DNA from: an uncultured Intestinimonas sp.
Lineage (GTDB): Bacteria > Bacillota > Clostridia > Oscillospirales > Oscillospiraceae
DNA length: 34,561 bases
Direction of reading: 5' to 3'
Assembly: GCF_944387725.1 (NCBI RefSeq)
Contig: NZ_CALXGA010000016.1
Span: forward strand, 1-34,561
This document shows positions 7,814 through 15,235 of this stretch, one piece after another (position 1 is the first letter of the stretch; each line of letters begins with the position of its first letter). The position numbers were made by a program, and so were the translations under genes. Under the pieces are notes generated by a model. The model worked only from the letters and a program-made list of their open reading frames with translations. It did not search any database and was not told the origin of the DNA.

Positions 7814-8632
7814 ATGAGAGCCCTGGTGCACCGGCCCATCTGCCCCCTGATGACCCGCCCCACCTGCCAGTGTGAGCGGCGGGACGAGGCCCTGTCCGGC
7901 ATGGTGCTGGAGCTCCTGGAGGAGCCGCGGCCCGGCTGGTACCGGGTGCGCACCCCCTACCGCTACGAGGGCTATGCCTCGGCGGCGGACCTGCTGATAG
8001 GAGAGGGCAGTGCCGCCCGGTGGGCCGCCCTGCCCAAGGTGGTGGTCCGCAAGGGCCTGTGCGATGTCCTTTCCGGCCCCGCCGTGGCCTGCTGTCCCCT
8101 GACCACCCTGACCCGGGGGGCCCTGGTGGCCCCGGTGGGGGATCCAGATGGGGCGGGCTGGCAGCGGGTGGCCCTCCCAGACGGCCGGGAGGGCTATACA
8201 AGGCGGAGTTTTCTGGGGAAATATTACGAAAAGCCCCGGTTTTCCCGGGCGGAGGACCTGCGGCGGGCGGTGACCGGGACCGCCCTGAGCTACTTGGGCG
8301 CGGCCTACCGCTGGGGCGGCAAAACGCCGGTGGGCATCGACTGCTCCGGGCTGGTGTCCATGAGCTACCTCCTCAACGGGGTGGTGATCTGGCGGGACGC
8401 CCAGATTCAGGAGGGCTTTCCGGTCCGCCCCATTCCCCGGGGGGCCATGGGGCCCGGGGACCTCCTCTTCTTCCCAGGCCATGTGGCCATGTATCTGGGG
8501 GAGGGGCGGTACATCCACGCCACGGCCAGGGCTGGCAGCGACGGCGTGGTGATCAACAGCCTGGACCCCGCCGCCCCCGACTACCGGGAGGACTTGGCCC
8601 AGAGCCTGACCGCCGTGGGGAGCATCTTTTGA
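7814..8632 (+). CDS. SH3-domain NlpC/P60 peptidase (gamma-D-Glu-diamino-acid endopeptidase type)
   Basis: 272-residue cysteine peptidase. Two bacterial SH3-like domains fill the N-terminal half. The NlpC/P60 domain follows with Cys177 in GIDCSGL, His223 in PGHVAMYLG and a third polar residue, His235, in YIHAT. No signal peptide is seen, so it probably acts in the cytoplasm on imported or recycled murein peptides, like dipeptidyl-peptidase VI and Bacillus YkfC. It lies 54 bp behind the LD-carboxypeptidase, the same pairing as ykfA-ykfC, but no epimerase gene (ykfB) is present here. GAGGTG precedes the ATG. It ends at a strong hairpin shared with the convergent asparaginase gene. Confidence 0.92.
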   Translation: MRALVHRPICPLMTRPTCQCERRDEALSGMVLELLEEPRPGWYRVRTPYRYEGYASAADLLIGEGSAARWAALPKVVVRKGLCDVLSGPAVACCPLTTLTRGALVAPVGDPDGAGWQRVALPDGREGYTRRSFLGKYYEKPRFSRAEDLRRAVTGTALSYLGAAYRWGGKTPVGIDCSGLVSMSYLLNGVVIWRDAQIQEGFPVRPIPRGAMGPGDLLFFPGHVAMYLGEGRYIHATARAGSDGVVINSLDPAAPDYREDLAQSLTAVGSIF

Positions 8633-8652
8633 GCTTTTGCCGGAAAGGAACG

Positions 8653-8696
8653 AACGGGCGTCCGCCCGAACCCTTCGGTCCGGGCGGACGCCCGTT
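8653..8696. terminator. Bidirectional hairpin between convergent genes
   Basis: A perfect 16-bp inverted repeat beginning AACGGGCGTCCGCCCG (8653-8668) pairs with 8681-8696 around a 12-nt loop. It lies between the NlpC/P60 gene and ansA. Neither side has a strong T-run, so termination efficiency is uncertain. Confidence 0.7.
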
Positions 8697-8707
8697 CTGG
8701 TGGAAGT

Positions 8708-9703
8708 CTACCGCCCCACCTCTCCGGCCATGTTCCGGCCGAAGAGGGCCCGGATCTCCGCCGGGTCCCGGGTCTGGCCCAGGACCCACATGAGCTTGGT
8801 GACGGCGGCCTCGGTGGTCATGTCGTAGCCCTGGATGACCCCCTGGGCCAGGGCCTTCTGCCCCGCCTGGTAGAGGGTGAAGTCGCTTCCCTCGTAGAGG
8901 CACTGGGAACAAACCAGCACCGTCATGCCTCCCTGGGCGGCCTTGTGGAGCCTGGAAATCAGGTCCCGGCGGATAAAGTGGAGGCCCCCGGCCCCGAAGG
9001 CTTCGATGACCACCCCCCGGTAGTGCATCTGGAGGAGGAGATCGAGGATTTCCGGGTTGAGCCCCGGGGTGAGCTTGAGGAGGAAGACGTCCCGGCACAG
9101 CGCACTCTGGAGGACGCAGTCCCCGCCGGTCCGGGGGGGCAGGGCGGCGGGGTCGATGTGGAGCCCTCCGGCGTCCACCGCCCCCACCAGGGGCCAGTTG
9201 ACGCTCTCGAAGGCGTCAAAATCCCGGGTCCGGGTCTTCACCGCCCGGCAGCCCAGGATGACCTTCCGGTCGAAGGCTACGAAGACCCCCGGGGCCCCGG
9301 AGCAGGCCATGGCGAAGGCGATGCGCAGATTTTCCAGGGCGTCGGTGAGGGGGTGCTCGATGGGGAGCTGGCTACCGGTGAGCACCACCGGGATGGGGAT
9401 GCCCCGGAGCATGAAGCTGAGCACCGAGGCGGTGTAGGCCATGGTGTCGGTGCCGTGGGTGATGACAATACCGTCGTAGTCCCCCCGCTCGGCGTAGACG
9501 GCCTTGGCGATGAGCTGCCACTCCTCCGGCTGGATGTTGGAGGAGTCCAGGTGCAGGATGTCCCGGACGGCCACGGTGCAGCTGGCGGTGAGGAAGGGGA
9601 TGCTCCGGGCCAGGTCCTCCCCGTCCAGGCCGGGAGCCAGCCCCTCGGCGGTGGGCCGGGAGGCGATGGTTCCCCCGGTGGTGAGCAAAAGGATATGTTT
9701 CAC
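8708..9703 (-). CDS. ansA: L-asparaginase (type I-like)
   Basis: Cytoplasmic enzyme converting asparagine to aspartate and ammonia. The 331-residue protein carries the first catalytic threonine in TTGGTIAS (residues 8-15), the second motif HGTDTM (83-88), and the GSQLP segment that follows in the family. No signal peptide is present, which favours the cytoplasmic type I enzyme. The start is GTG 9703, preceded by GGAGG at the right distance; the upstream in-frame extension to 9817 overlaps the divergent promoter and does not look like protein. Transcription is divergent from the DUF4234 gene, whose -35 abuts this start codon. Confidence 0.94.
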   Translation of the reverse strand: MKHILLLTTGGTIASRPTAEGLAPGLDGEDLARSIPFLTASCTVAVRDILHLDSSNIQPEEWQLIAKAVYAERGDYDGIVITHGTDTMAYTASVLSFMLRGIPIPVVLTGSQLPIEHPLTDALENLRIAFAMACSGAPGVFVAFDRKVILGCRAVKTRTRDFDAFESVNWPLVGAVDAGGLHIDPAALPPRTGGDCVLQSALCRDVFLLKLTPGLNPEILDLLLQMHYRGVVIEAFGAGGLHFIRRDLISRLHKAAQGGMTVLVCSQCLYEGSDFTLYQAGQKALAQGVIQGYDMTTEAAVTKLMWVLGQTRDPAEIRALFGRNMAGEVGR

Positions 9704-9732
9704 TTGATTTTCCTCCGCATTTGGATTATACT
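9704..9732 (+). promoter_or_regulatory. Sigma-A promoter of the DUF4234-DUF2752 pair
   Basis: TTGATT (9704-9709), 17-bp spacer, TATACT (9727-9732). The -35 directly abuts the ansA start codon on the other strand. Confidence 0.7.
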
Positions 9733-9761
9733 GGCCCCATAAGAGAAAGGAGGTTCTTCCC

Positions 9762-10118
9762 ATGAAACCGCGCAATGTAGGTCTGTGCATCGTGTTGAGT
9801 ATCGTCACCTGCGGCATCTACGGCCTCTACTGGCTCTACTGCCTCAATGAAGATGTGTGCGAGGTCACGGAGCGTCCCGGCACCTCCGGGGGGCTGGTGC
9901 TCCTGTTCACCATCCTCACCTGCGGCATCTACGGCCTCTACTGGTACTATAAGATGGGCGACAAGCTGGACCGGGCCCGGCAGGAGCAGGGCGTCCCCCC
10001 GGGGAGCCTGGCCGTTTTGTACCTGGTGCTGGGCGTCTTCGGCCTGGGCATTGTCTCCCTGGCCCTGATGCAGAACGAGGTCAACCACTACATCCCCGGC
10101 GGGAACCTTGAGGACTAG
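9762..10118 (+). CDS. DUF4234 small membrane protein
   Basis: 118-residue integral membrane protein. The segment TCGIYGLYW occurs twice (residues 16-24 and 53-61), so two similar hydrophobic units are in tandem, and a third hydrophobic segment follows near 83-101. This repeated CGIYxxYW pattern is characteristic of DUF4234 proteins, whose function is not established. AAAGGAGG precedes the ATG. The following DUF2752 frame starts 11 bases before this gene ends, so the two are probably translated together and may form a membrane pair. Confidence 0.85.
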   Translation: MKPRNVGLCIVLSIVTCGIYGLYWLYCLNEDVCEVTERPGTSGGLVLLFTILTCGIYGLYWYYKMGDKLDRARQEQGVPPGSLAVLYLVLGVFGLGIVSLALMQNEVNHYIPGGNLED

Positions 10119-10545
10119 GGCCCGGCGGCTCCTGTCCCGGCTGGGGCTCCTGGCGGCGGCGGGGCTGACCTACGCCCTGCTGAGCTCCTGGCTCGGCTTC
10201 GGCCTGCCCTGCCCCATCCACCTGGCCACAGGGCTGTGGTGCCCCGGCTGCGGGGTGTCCCGGATGTGCCTGGCCCTGCTGGAGCTGGACCCCGCCGCCG
10301 CCTGGAGCTGGAACCCGGGGCTGATGCTCCTGCTGCCCCTCCTGGCGGTGCTGGGGGTCCGGGCGGCGGTGCGGTATGTCCGCACCGGCCAGACCCGGCC
10401 CGCCCGGTGGGAGCAGGTGCTCATGGTCCTGATGGCGGTTTTCCTGGTGGTCTACGGGGTGGCCCGGAACCTGCCGGGCTTTGTCTGGCTGGCCCCGGGC
10501 CAGACGCCCCCGGAGCTCTTCCCCTTCCTGCGGGCCTTCTCTTAG
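10108..10545 (+). CDS. DUF2752 membrane protein
   Basis: 145-residue membrane protein with about three hydrophobic helices. It carries the DUF2752 signature CPxCGxxR (WCPGCGVSRM), a possible metal or redox motif. The first usable start is TTG 10108, overlapping the DUF4234 gene by 11 bases; the ribosome site GGCGGGAA is weak, so coupling to the upstream gene is likely. It is convergent with the azoreductase gene, whose stop codon overlaps its own end by four bases (10542-10545). Role unknown. Confidence 0.82.
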   Translation: MRTRARRLLSRLGLLAAAGLTYALLSSWLGFGLPCPIHLATGLWCPGCGVSRMCLALLELDPAAAWSWNPGLMLLLPLLAVLGVRAAVRYVRTGQTRPARWEQVLMVLMAVFLVVYGVARNLPGFVWLAPGQTPPELFPFLRAFS

Positions 10546-11147
10546 AAGGTCTGGGCCAGGGCCTCGGCCTCCTCCATGGCCCTGGCCAACAGGGCCTCCG
10601 GGTCGTTGCGGACGTCGTCCAGGCCCTGGGCGCACAGGAGCCGGAACGCCGGGATGCCGTACATGGCGCACAGGGCCTGGAGGTGCCGGGCCCCGGACTC
10701 CATCCAGGCCGTCTCCGGCAGGGAGAAGTCCCCGCCCCGGGTGGTGATGAAGAGGAGCTTTTCCGCCCGGCACAGGCCCACCATCCGCCCCTCAGCGTCG
10801 TAGCCGAAGGTGAGATTGGTTACAGAGATACGCTCCAGGTAGATTTTCAAAATGGCGGGGTAGCTCAGGTCCCAGAAGGGGGCGGCCACTACAATGCAGC
10901 CGGCCCCGGCGAACTGCCGGGCGGGGGCGAACATGGGGGCGTCCAGCCTCCCGGCGGCCCAAAGGGCGTCCCGCTCCTTCAGCACCTCGGGGTACTGGGG
11001 CTCCAGGCGCTCCTCCATCAGATTCCGCTCGGTCACCCGGACCTCCGGGTGGCTTTTTTCATAGGCGGCCAGAAAATGCCGGGCCAGGGCCAGGGTGCGG
11101 GAGCGCTCCCCCCGGACGCAGGCGTTGACAAACAGCAGCTCGGACAT
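10542..11147 (-). CDS. FMN-dependent NAD(P)H oxidoreductase, azoreductase-like
   Basis: Soluble flavodoxin-fold oxidoreductase of 201 residues, the usual length of FMN-dependent NADH:quinone/azo reductases. The AzoR-like features are an APFWDLSYPAILKIYLERI segment, TFGYDAEG, GLCRAEKLLFITTRGG before the helix over the flavin, and an IVVAAPFW strand. Such enzymes pass two electrons from NAD(P)H to quinones or azo compounds. The start at 11147 follows AAGGAGGAACTTGTC. The physiological substrate cannot be told. Confidence 0.85.
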   Translation of the reverse strand: MSELLFVNACVRGERSRTLALARHFLAAYEKSHPEVRVTERNLMEERLEPQYPEVLKERDALWAAGRLDAPMFAPARQFAGAGCIVVAAPFWDLSYPAILKIYLERISVTNLTFGYDAEGRMVGLCRAEKLLFITTRGGDFSLPETAWMESGARHLQALCAMYGIPAFRLLCAQGLDDVRNDPEALLARAMEEAEALAQTF

Positions 11148-11160
11148 GACAAGTTCCTCC

Positions 11161-12238
11161 TTACGGCGCGAGTTCCAGTTGTGTCCATAGTATAGCGCGA
11201 ATCTCCGGGTCTGTCCAGTCCGCCGGGCCCTGGAGGCAGACCACCGTGTCCCCCTGCCGGAGGAGGAGAAAATGCTCCCCGCTCCAGCTCTGGTCAAAGC
11301 CCAGGTCCACGGGCCGGAGGCCCCAGCCGCCGTAGGCGGCCAGGGTCCCCTGGACCATCCGGTCCGCCGCCCAGGAGGAGCGGCAGTCCCACCGGGTCTG
11401 ATACAGCCAGCCCGCCTCGGTCTCCTGTTCCAGCTCCAGCTCCGTGAGGAAGGGAGAGCTCCGGCGCCGGGCTCCTTCGGTCTCCGCCGGGCTCAGGCCC
11501 AGGTCCTCCGCCGGGACCAGGGGCTGGGCCGCCAGCTCCTCCGGGGGAATCTGGGGCGGGAGCGCCGCCGCCAGGTCCGTGAGGGGGAGCAGCCAAGCGA
11601 TGCACCAATACAGGACCGTCAGGCTCCAGAGGAGCCCCCGGAACCGGGCCCCCGGCAGGAGACCGGAGGCGGTCCGCCCCGGCTGCGGACCCAGAAGACC
11701 AGGCTGTGGACCGCCCAATAGAGGAGAAAGCCGCTCATCACCATAAGAGAAGCCGCCCGCAGCAGCTCCCAGTTGGAGGGCAGGAGCCGCAGGTACGCTC
11801 GAGGGTCCAGGAAGATGGAGACTGTCAGGAGCAGCAGGGCCAGGACCAGGAGGGCGGCGAACAGGCTGGGCGCCACCTCCCGGCCAAAGAACCGCCGCCG
11901 CACCAGCTCCGGGTCGGTCTGGATGGGGATGGGGTCCCGGCCGGGCAGGGACTGGTAGACGTCCAGACCGCTCCGGGTGGTCCCCACCAGGGTCCAGCCG
12001 GAGTCCCGCACCAGTTGGTCGAAGCCGTCGGGGGCGAATTGGGGTCCCGAAGGCCGCGGCTCAGGTCCACGCAGTACCGGATGTCCGTCCGGGTCTTGGG
12101 GACCAGCCGGGCGGTGGGGAGCCAGTAGGAGAGGGACTGGAGTTCCCACCCCCGGCGGTCCTGTTCCTCCAGCCAGGCCTGGGCGGCCTGGTAGTCTGAG
12201 GCCAGAAAGGCGAAGAGGGCGCGTCTGCACTTTTTCAT
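11161..12238 (-). pseudogene. DUF2812 membrane protein, two frameshifts
   Basis: The N-terminal part (from MKKCRRALFAF, start 12238 after AGGAGGAAATGGT) is a DUF2812 domain with WLEEQDRRGWELQSLSY. It stays in frame to about residue 60. The frame then shifts at a GGGG run (12041-12044) to continue as DGFDQLVRDSGWTLVG and two transmembrane helices. It shifts again at a CCCC run (11677-11680) into a third hydrophobic helix and an extracellular C-terminal domain ending at 11161. Adding one base to each run restores one protein of about 359 residues. All three parts fit one DUF2812 architecture, so this is either a recent pseudogene, a homopolymer sequencing artefact or a frameshifting gene. It lies downstream of padR and the related gene at 12496-13782, separated by a MITE. 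Confidence 0.75.
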
Positions 12239-12294
12239 ACCATTTCCTCCTATCTGCGTTGGGCCCGGGCCGCCGGGGCCTGGGCGGCGGAGGC

Positions 12295-12460
12295 TAGGGC
12301 TTGTTTGAAAAATGTCAACATGCCCAATCAGCGGGGCTTTTGCCCCCTGGACGGCGCAATTTTTCCTTGAAATCCGCCAGGATTCCTGCAAAAAAATTGC
12401 TTGCCAGCGGCCCAAAATCCCTCGCTGCTGGACACATCGCCAATTTTCAAACAAGCCCTA
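12295..12460. mobile_element. 166-bp palindromic MITE-like element, copy 1
   Basis: Terminal inverted repeats TAGGGCTTGTTTGAAAA and TTTTCAAACAAGCCCTA bound a 166-bp element with internal hairpins (GGGGC-TTTT-GCCCC and a GCAATTTTT/AAAAATTGC dyad). The ends are TA. It lies between the two DUF2812 genes and ends 56 bases before the start codon of the gene at 11161-12238. The minus strand is open from the start MFENWRC and runs in phase into that gene. Confidence 0.88.
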
Positions 12461-12495
12461 AGTAGTTGAGATCGGTAAAGGCTGTACGCATCCGG

Positions 12496-13782
12496 TCACA
12501 CCTCCCGCGTTTGGTCCAGCGTCTCCAGCAGGCGCTCCAGGTCCTCCTCCGGGAAGGGGTGGTCCCCCACGTCGGCCTGGAGGACCACCCGGTCCCGGAG
12601 GAGCAGGAGCCGCCAGAAGGTCCCGCTGCCGTTGCCCATGGGGAGTTCGGCCTGCCAAACGCCCTCCCACCCCGGCCGGGAGATGTAGGGGGCCTGGACC
12701 CGCTGGGCCTCCAGGAGCCAGTCCGCCAGCCACCCCCACCGGGCGGTGCAGCAGTGGACCTCGTACTGCGTCCCCTCCGGGGTCTCCTCCACCCACCACC
12801 CGTGCCGCAGGGCGAAGGAGCCCTCAAGGTCCAGGCCGCTCCGCCGGGCCCCAGGGGCCAGGGTCTCCCCCTCCAGGGAAGGCGGGGGCATCACAGCGCC
12901 GGCCAGGGGGGGAGAGCAGGGGGGCAAAGACCACCGCTGCCAGGAGCAGCAGGGCATAGACCACCCTCCAGGGGCCGGAGGAGACCTCCCGGCGGCCGGC
13001 CTTGGCCTCCCGGCGGGACCGGAAGGCCGCCGCCAGGCCCGCCCCAATCAGGAGCCCCAGGGGGTTCCGATGCTGCCCGCCTGGGCAAGGTCCAGCAGAA
13101 GCACGGGAAAAAGGGAGAGGACCCAGACCCGGAAGAGCAGGCACAGCCAGGCCGCCGCCTTGGCGCTCCGGGGCCCTGGCGCCGGGAAGGGGGTCCCCTC
13201 CGCCGCCGTCCGCCGCCACTGGGCCAGCCGGAGGCAGAGCCGGGCGGTCCAGGCCGCCAGCCCCGCCAGCAGCAGGGGGAGGCAGAGGAGGAGATAGAGC
13301 ACTGTGTTGCTGGCGAAGAGGGCCAGAAGGCCGTCAACCGTCCTGCCGCCCGCCGGGAGGAGGAGGGCCAGGACCCCCACCAGCAGGGCCAGGACCAGCC
13401 ACAAAAGGCCCAAACACCCCGTCAATTTGCCCAGCCGCCGCAGCTCCTCCTGCCGGAAGCGCTCCAGCTCTTCGGCGCTGTCGGTCTGGATGGGGGTGGT
13501 CCCCGCCGGGGCTCTGTAGAGCTGGAAGGAGCCTACCTTCTGGACGAAGGTCCAACCGGCGTCGGCGCAGAGGGCCAGATAGTCCTCCCGCTCCAGGTGG
13601 GCCCCGTCGCTCCAGTCCACCGCCCAGACCACCGGGGCCTGGGCGGGGACCAGCCGGGCAAAGCACCCCAGGAAGACCCGGTCCAGGGTCCAGCCCTCCG
13701 CCGCCGCCCGGTTCAGGGCGGCCTCGGCGGCCTTTAAGTCCATGACGGGATAGGTAAAGAGCATCCACTCATGAGGTTTCAT
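12496..13782 (-). pseudogene. DUF2812 membrane protein, two compensating frameshifts
   Basis: Start at 13782, inside the end of padR (14-base overlap), after GAGGAGGACGGCC. The frame first encodes a DUF2812-type soluble domain (AAAEGWTLDRVFLG, DAGWTFVQKVG, PIQTDSAEELERF) and three or four transmembrane helices. At a GGGGG run (13060-13064) the zero frame stops, and one missing base would carry it into PLGLLIGAGLAAAFR and a further helix. At a seven-G run (12906-12912) the frame changes back into a C-terminal domain (LEGSFALRHGWWVEETPEG) ending at 12496. The two shifts cancel and would give about 428 residues. This is the paralogue of the downstream gene, and damage of the same type in both argues for a common cause. 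Confidence 0.75.
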
Positions 13783-14101
13783 GGCCGTCCTCCTCTCTCA
13801 GTACCCGGGCTCCGTCGGCCACCAGCCGCTGGAGCCGTTCCCATTCCTCCTCCAGCACCCGCCGCCCCTCCTGGGTGAGGAGATAGCGCTTTCGGTTCTC
13901 CTCCTGGCCCGCCAGGCAGATGAGCCCCTCCTTCTCGAACCGGCCCAGCAGGGCGTACAGGGTCCCCGCCCCAATGGCCACCCGGCCTTGGGTGAGGGCC
14001 GCGACGTACTGCATGATGGCGTAGCCGTGGCGCTCCTGGGTCAGGGAGAGGAGGACATAGTACATCTGCTCGGTGAGGGTATCCAGCTTTTTCCGGGCCA
14101 T
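13769..14101 (-). CDS. PadR-family transcriptional regulator
   Basis: 110-residue winged-helix repressor of the PadR type. It begins LDTLTEQMYYVLLSL and contains HGYAIMQYV, the recognition region GAGTLYALLGRFEKEGLI and the wing NRKRYLLTQEG; the C-terminal dimerisation helix is short. ATG 14101 was chosen because GAGGAGG lies eight bases upstream. PadR genes followed by DUF2812 membrane-protein genes are a common Firmicute pairing in which PadR represses its own operon. Here the promoter contains a strong palindrome in its spacer, which fits autorepression. The inducing signal is unknown. Confidence 0.92.
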   Translation of the reverse strand: MARKKLDTLTEQMYYVLLSLTQERHGYAIMQYVAALTQGRVAIGAGTLYALLGRFEKEGLICLAGQEENRKRYLLTQEGRRVLEEEWERLQRLVADGARVLREEDGHETS

Positions 14102-14148
14102 GGGCCGCGCCTCCTCTCCCAAAAACTATATCGAATATCGCTGCTCTC

Positions 14149-14177
14149 ATTTTATAGCGATGATCGCTATATGTCAA
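14149..14177 (-). promoter_or_regulatory. Promoter of the padR operon
   Basis: Minus strand: perfect TTGACA (14172-14177), 17-bp spacer, TAAAAT (14149-14154). The spacer is filled by the palindrome listed separately. Confidence 0.75.
14153..14171. promoter_or_regulatory. PadR operator candidate
   Basis: TATAGCGAT-G-ATCGCTATA is a perfect 9+1+9 palindrome between the -35 and -10 of the padR promoter. Further TATCG half-sites lie at 14129-14140. Occupancy would block polymerase at padR and might affect the divergent gene. Assignment to PadR is inference from position. Confidence 0.65.
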
Positions 14178-14183
14178 CCCCCC

Positions 14184-14212
14184 TTGCCCCGAAGGCCGGA
14201 ACGTGGTATGCT
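14184..14212 (+). promoter_or_regulatory. Divergent promoter of the NIF3/CutA-like gene
   Basis: TTGCCC (14184-14189), 17-bp spacer, TATGCT (14207-14212) with an upstream TG. It is back to back with the padR promoter. Confidence 0.5.
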
Positions 14213-14252
14213 CATAAGAAAACCGGACTGGCCGGGGAGAGGAGTGGGGGCC

Positions 14253-14582
14253 ATGGATTTTGCCTACTGCAAGCTGGAAATTTTTCTGCCGGAGGACCAT
14301 CTGCCGGTCCTCCAGAGGGCCCTGATGGCGGCGGACGCCGGACATATCGGCGGGTATGATGGCTGTCTCTCCTACAGCCGGGTCACAAGCTGCTGGCGGC
14401 CCCTGCCGGGGGCCGCGCCCTACCTGGGGACCCCGGGTGAGTGCTATACCGGGCCCGAGCTGAAGGTGGAGGTGACCTGTCCCACCGAACGGGTGGACCG
14501 GACGGTGGAGGCCGTCAAGCAGATCCACCCCTACGAGGAGCCGGTCATCAATGTCATCCCCCTCTGGCGGACCAGCTTTTGA
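14253..14582 (+). CDS. Small NIF3/CutA1-like domain protein
   Basis: 109-residue protein resembling the CutA1-like insertion domain of NIF3/YqfO proteins. It starts YCKLEIFLPEDHLPVLQRAL, has a GHIGGYDGCLSYS loop and an YTGPELKVEVTCP strand, and ends in AVKQIHPYEEPVINVIPL, where HPYEEP is a family hallmark. The flanking NIF3 metal-centre domains are absent, so it is a stand-alone version. The start at 14253 follows GAGGAGTGG. The fold suggests a trimer that may bind metal or nucleotide; function is not established. A strong terminator follows. Confidence 0.85.
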   Translation: MDFAYCKLEIFLPEDHLPVLQRALMAADAGHIGGYDGCLSYSRVTSCWRPLPGAAPYLGTPGECYTGPELKVEVTCPTERVDRTVEAVKQIHPYEEPVINVIPLWRTSF

Positions 14583-14600
14583 GCCCCGGAGCCGAGAATA

Positions 14601-14640
14601 GGGCGGGCGCCTCTTTTGGAGACGCCCGCCCTTGCGCTTC
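14601..14640 (+). terminator. Terminator after the NIF3/CutA-like gene
   Basis: A perfect 9-bp stem GGGCGGGCG/CGCCCGCCC (14601-14609 with 14623-14631), extended by CTC/GAG, is followed by TTGCGCTTCT. The tail also forms the -35 of the next promoter. Confidence 0.7.
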
Positions 14641-14660
14641 TCCGGCGGAGCGGGTATAAT
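14632..14660 (+). promoter_or_regulatory. Promoter of the nrdG operon
   Basis: TTGCGC (14632-14637), 17-bp spacer, perfect TATAAT (14655-14660). It follows the preceding terminator stem with no gap. Confidence 0.75.
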
Positions 14661-14695
14661 GGGGGCAGACACCCGCGCCGGAGGAGGGACGCCCT

Positions 14696-15223
14696 GTGCG
14701 GATTGCCAACTGGATTTCCGATTCCATTGTGGACGGGCCGGGCCTGCGGCTCACCGTCTTCACCCAGGGGTGCCCCCACCGGTGCCCCGGCTGCCACAAC
14801 CCGGAGACCTGGGACCCCGCCGGAGGCCAGGAGATCCCCCTGGAGGAGCTGGAGGCCCTGCTGGCGGGCAGCCCCCTCCTCCAGGGCCTGACCCTCTCCG
14901 GCGGGGAGCCCTTCCTCCAGGCGGAGGACTGTGCCGCCCTGGCCCGGCGGGCCCGCCGCCGGGGGCTGGACGTGTGGGTCTACACCGGCTATGTCTATGA
15001 GGACCTGGCCGGGGCGGGCCGGGCGGACTGGGAGGCCCTGCTCTCCGCTGCCGATGTGCTGGTGGACGGCCCCTTCCTCAAGGCCCAAAAGTCCTACGCC
15101 GCCCTCTTCCGGGGCAGCGGCAACCAGAGGCTTATCGACTTGGGGCGGACGCGCCGGGCCGGGCAGGTGGTCCTGTGGACCCGGCCCGACCCTCTCCGCC
15201 ACTTTACCGTGCCCGAGTCCTGA
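14696..15223 (+). CDS. nrdG: Anaerobic ribonucleoside-triphosphate reductase activating protein
   Basis: Radical SAM activase that uses a 4Fe-4S cluster and S-adenosylmethionine to place the glycyl radical on class III ribonucleotide reductase. The 175-residue protein has the cluster motif CPHRCPGC (Cys26, Cys30, Cys33), DGPGLRLTVFTQG ahead of it and the SAM motif LSGGEPFLQ. GTG 14696 is the start, with GGAGGAGGG upstream. The reductase gene nrdD is not adjacent, so the pair is split in this genome or nrdD lies elsewhere. The Nudix gene follows by 12 bases and is probably co-transcribed. Confidence 0.94.
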   Translation: MRIANWISDSIVDGPGLRLTVFTQGCPHRCPGCHNPETWDPAGGQEIPLEELEALLAGSPLLQGLTLSGGEPFLQAEDCAALARRARRRGLDVWVYTGYVYEDLAGAGRADWEALLSAADVLVDGPFLKAQKSYAALFRGSGNQRLIDLGRTRRAGQVVLWTRPDPLRHFTVPES

Positions 15224-15235
15224 AAGGAGGTCCCC

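Noticed and set aside
12295..12460. Elements as a CRISPR array
   Set aside because: Copies are kilobases apart, long, palindromic at the ends and without regular spacers.
13796..14101. padR start at 14122
   Set aside because: The upstream codons have no ribosome site and include promoter-proximal sequence, while 14101 has GAGGAGG at correct spacing.
14696..15223. Radical SAM gene as pyruvate formate-lyase activase
   Set aside because: Short length (175 residues) and the CPHRCPGC pattern with DGPGLR fit NrdG better; no formate-lyase gene nearby.
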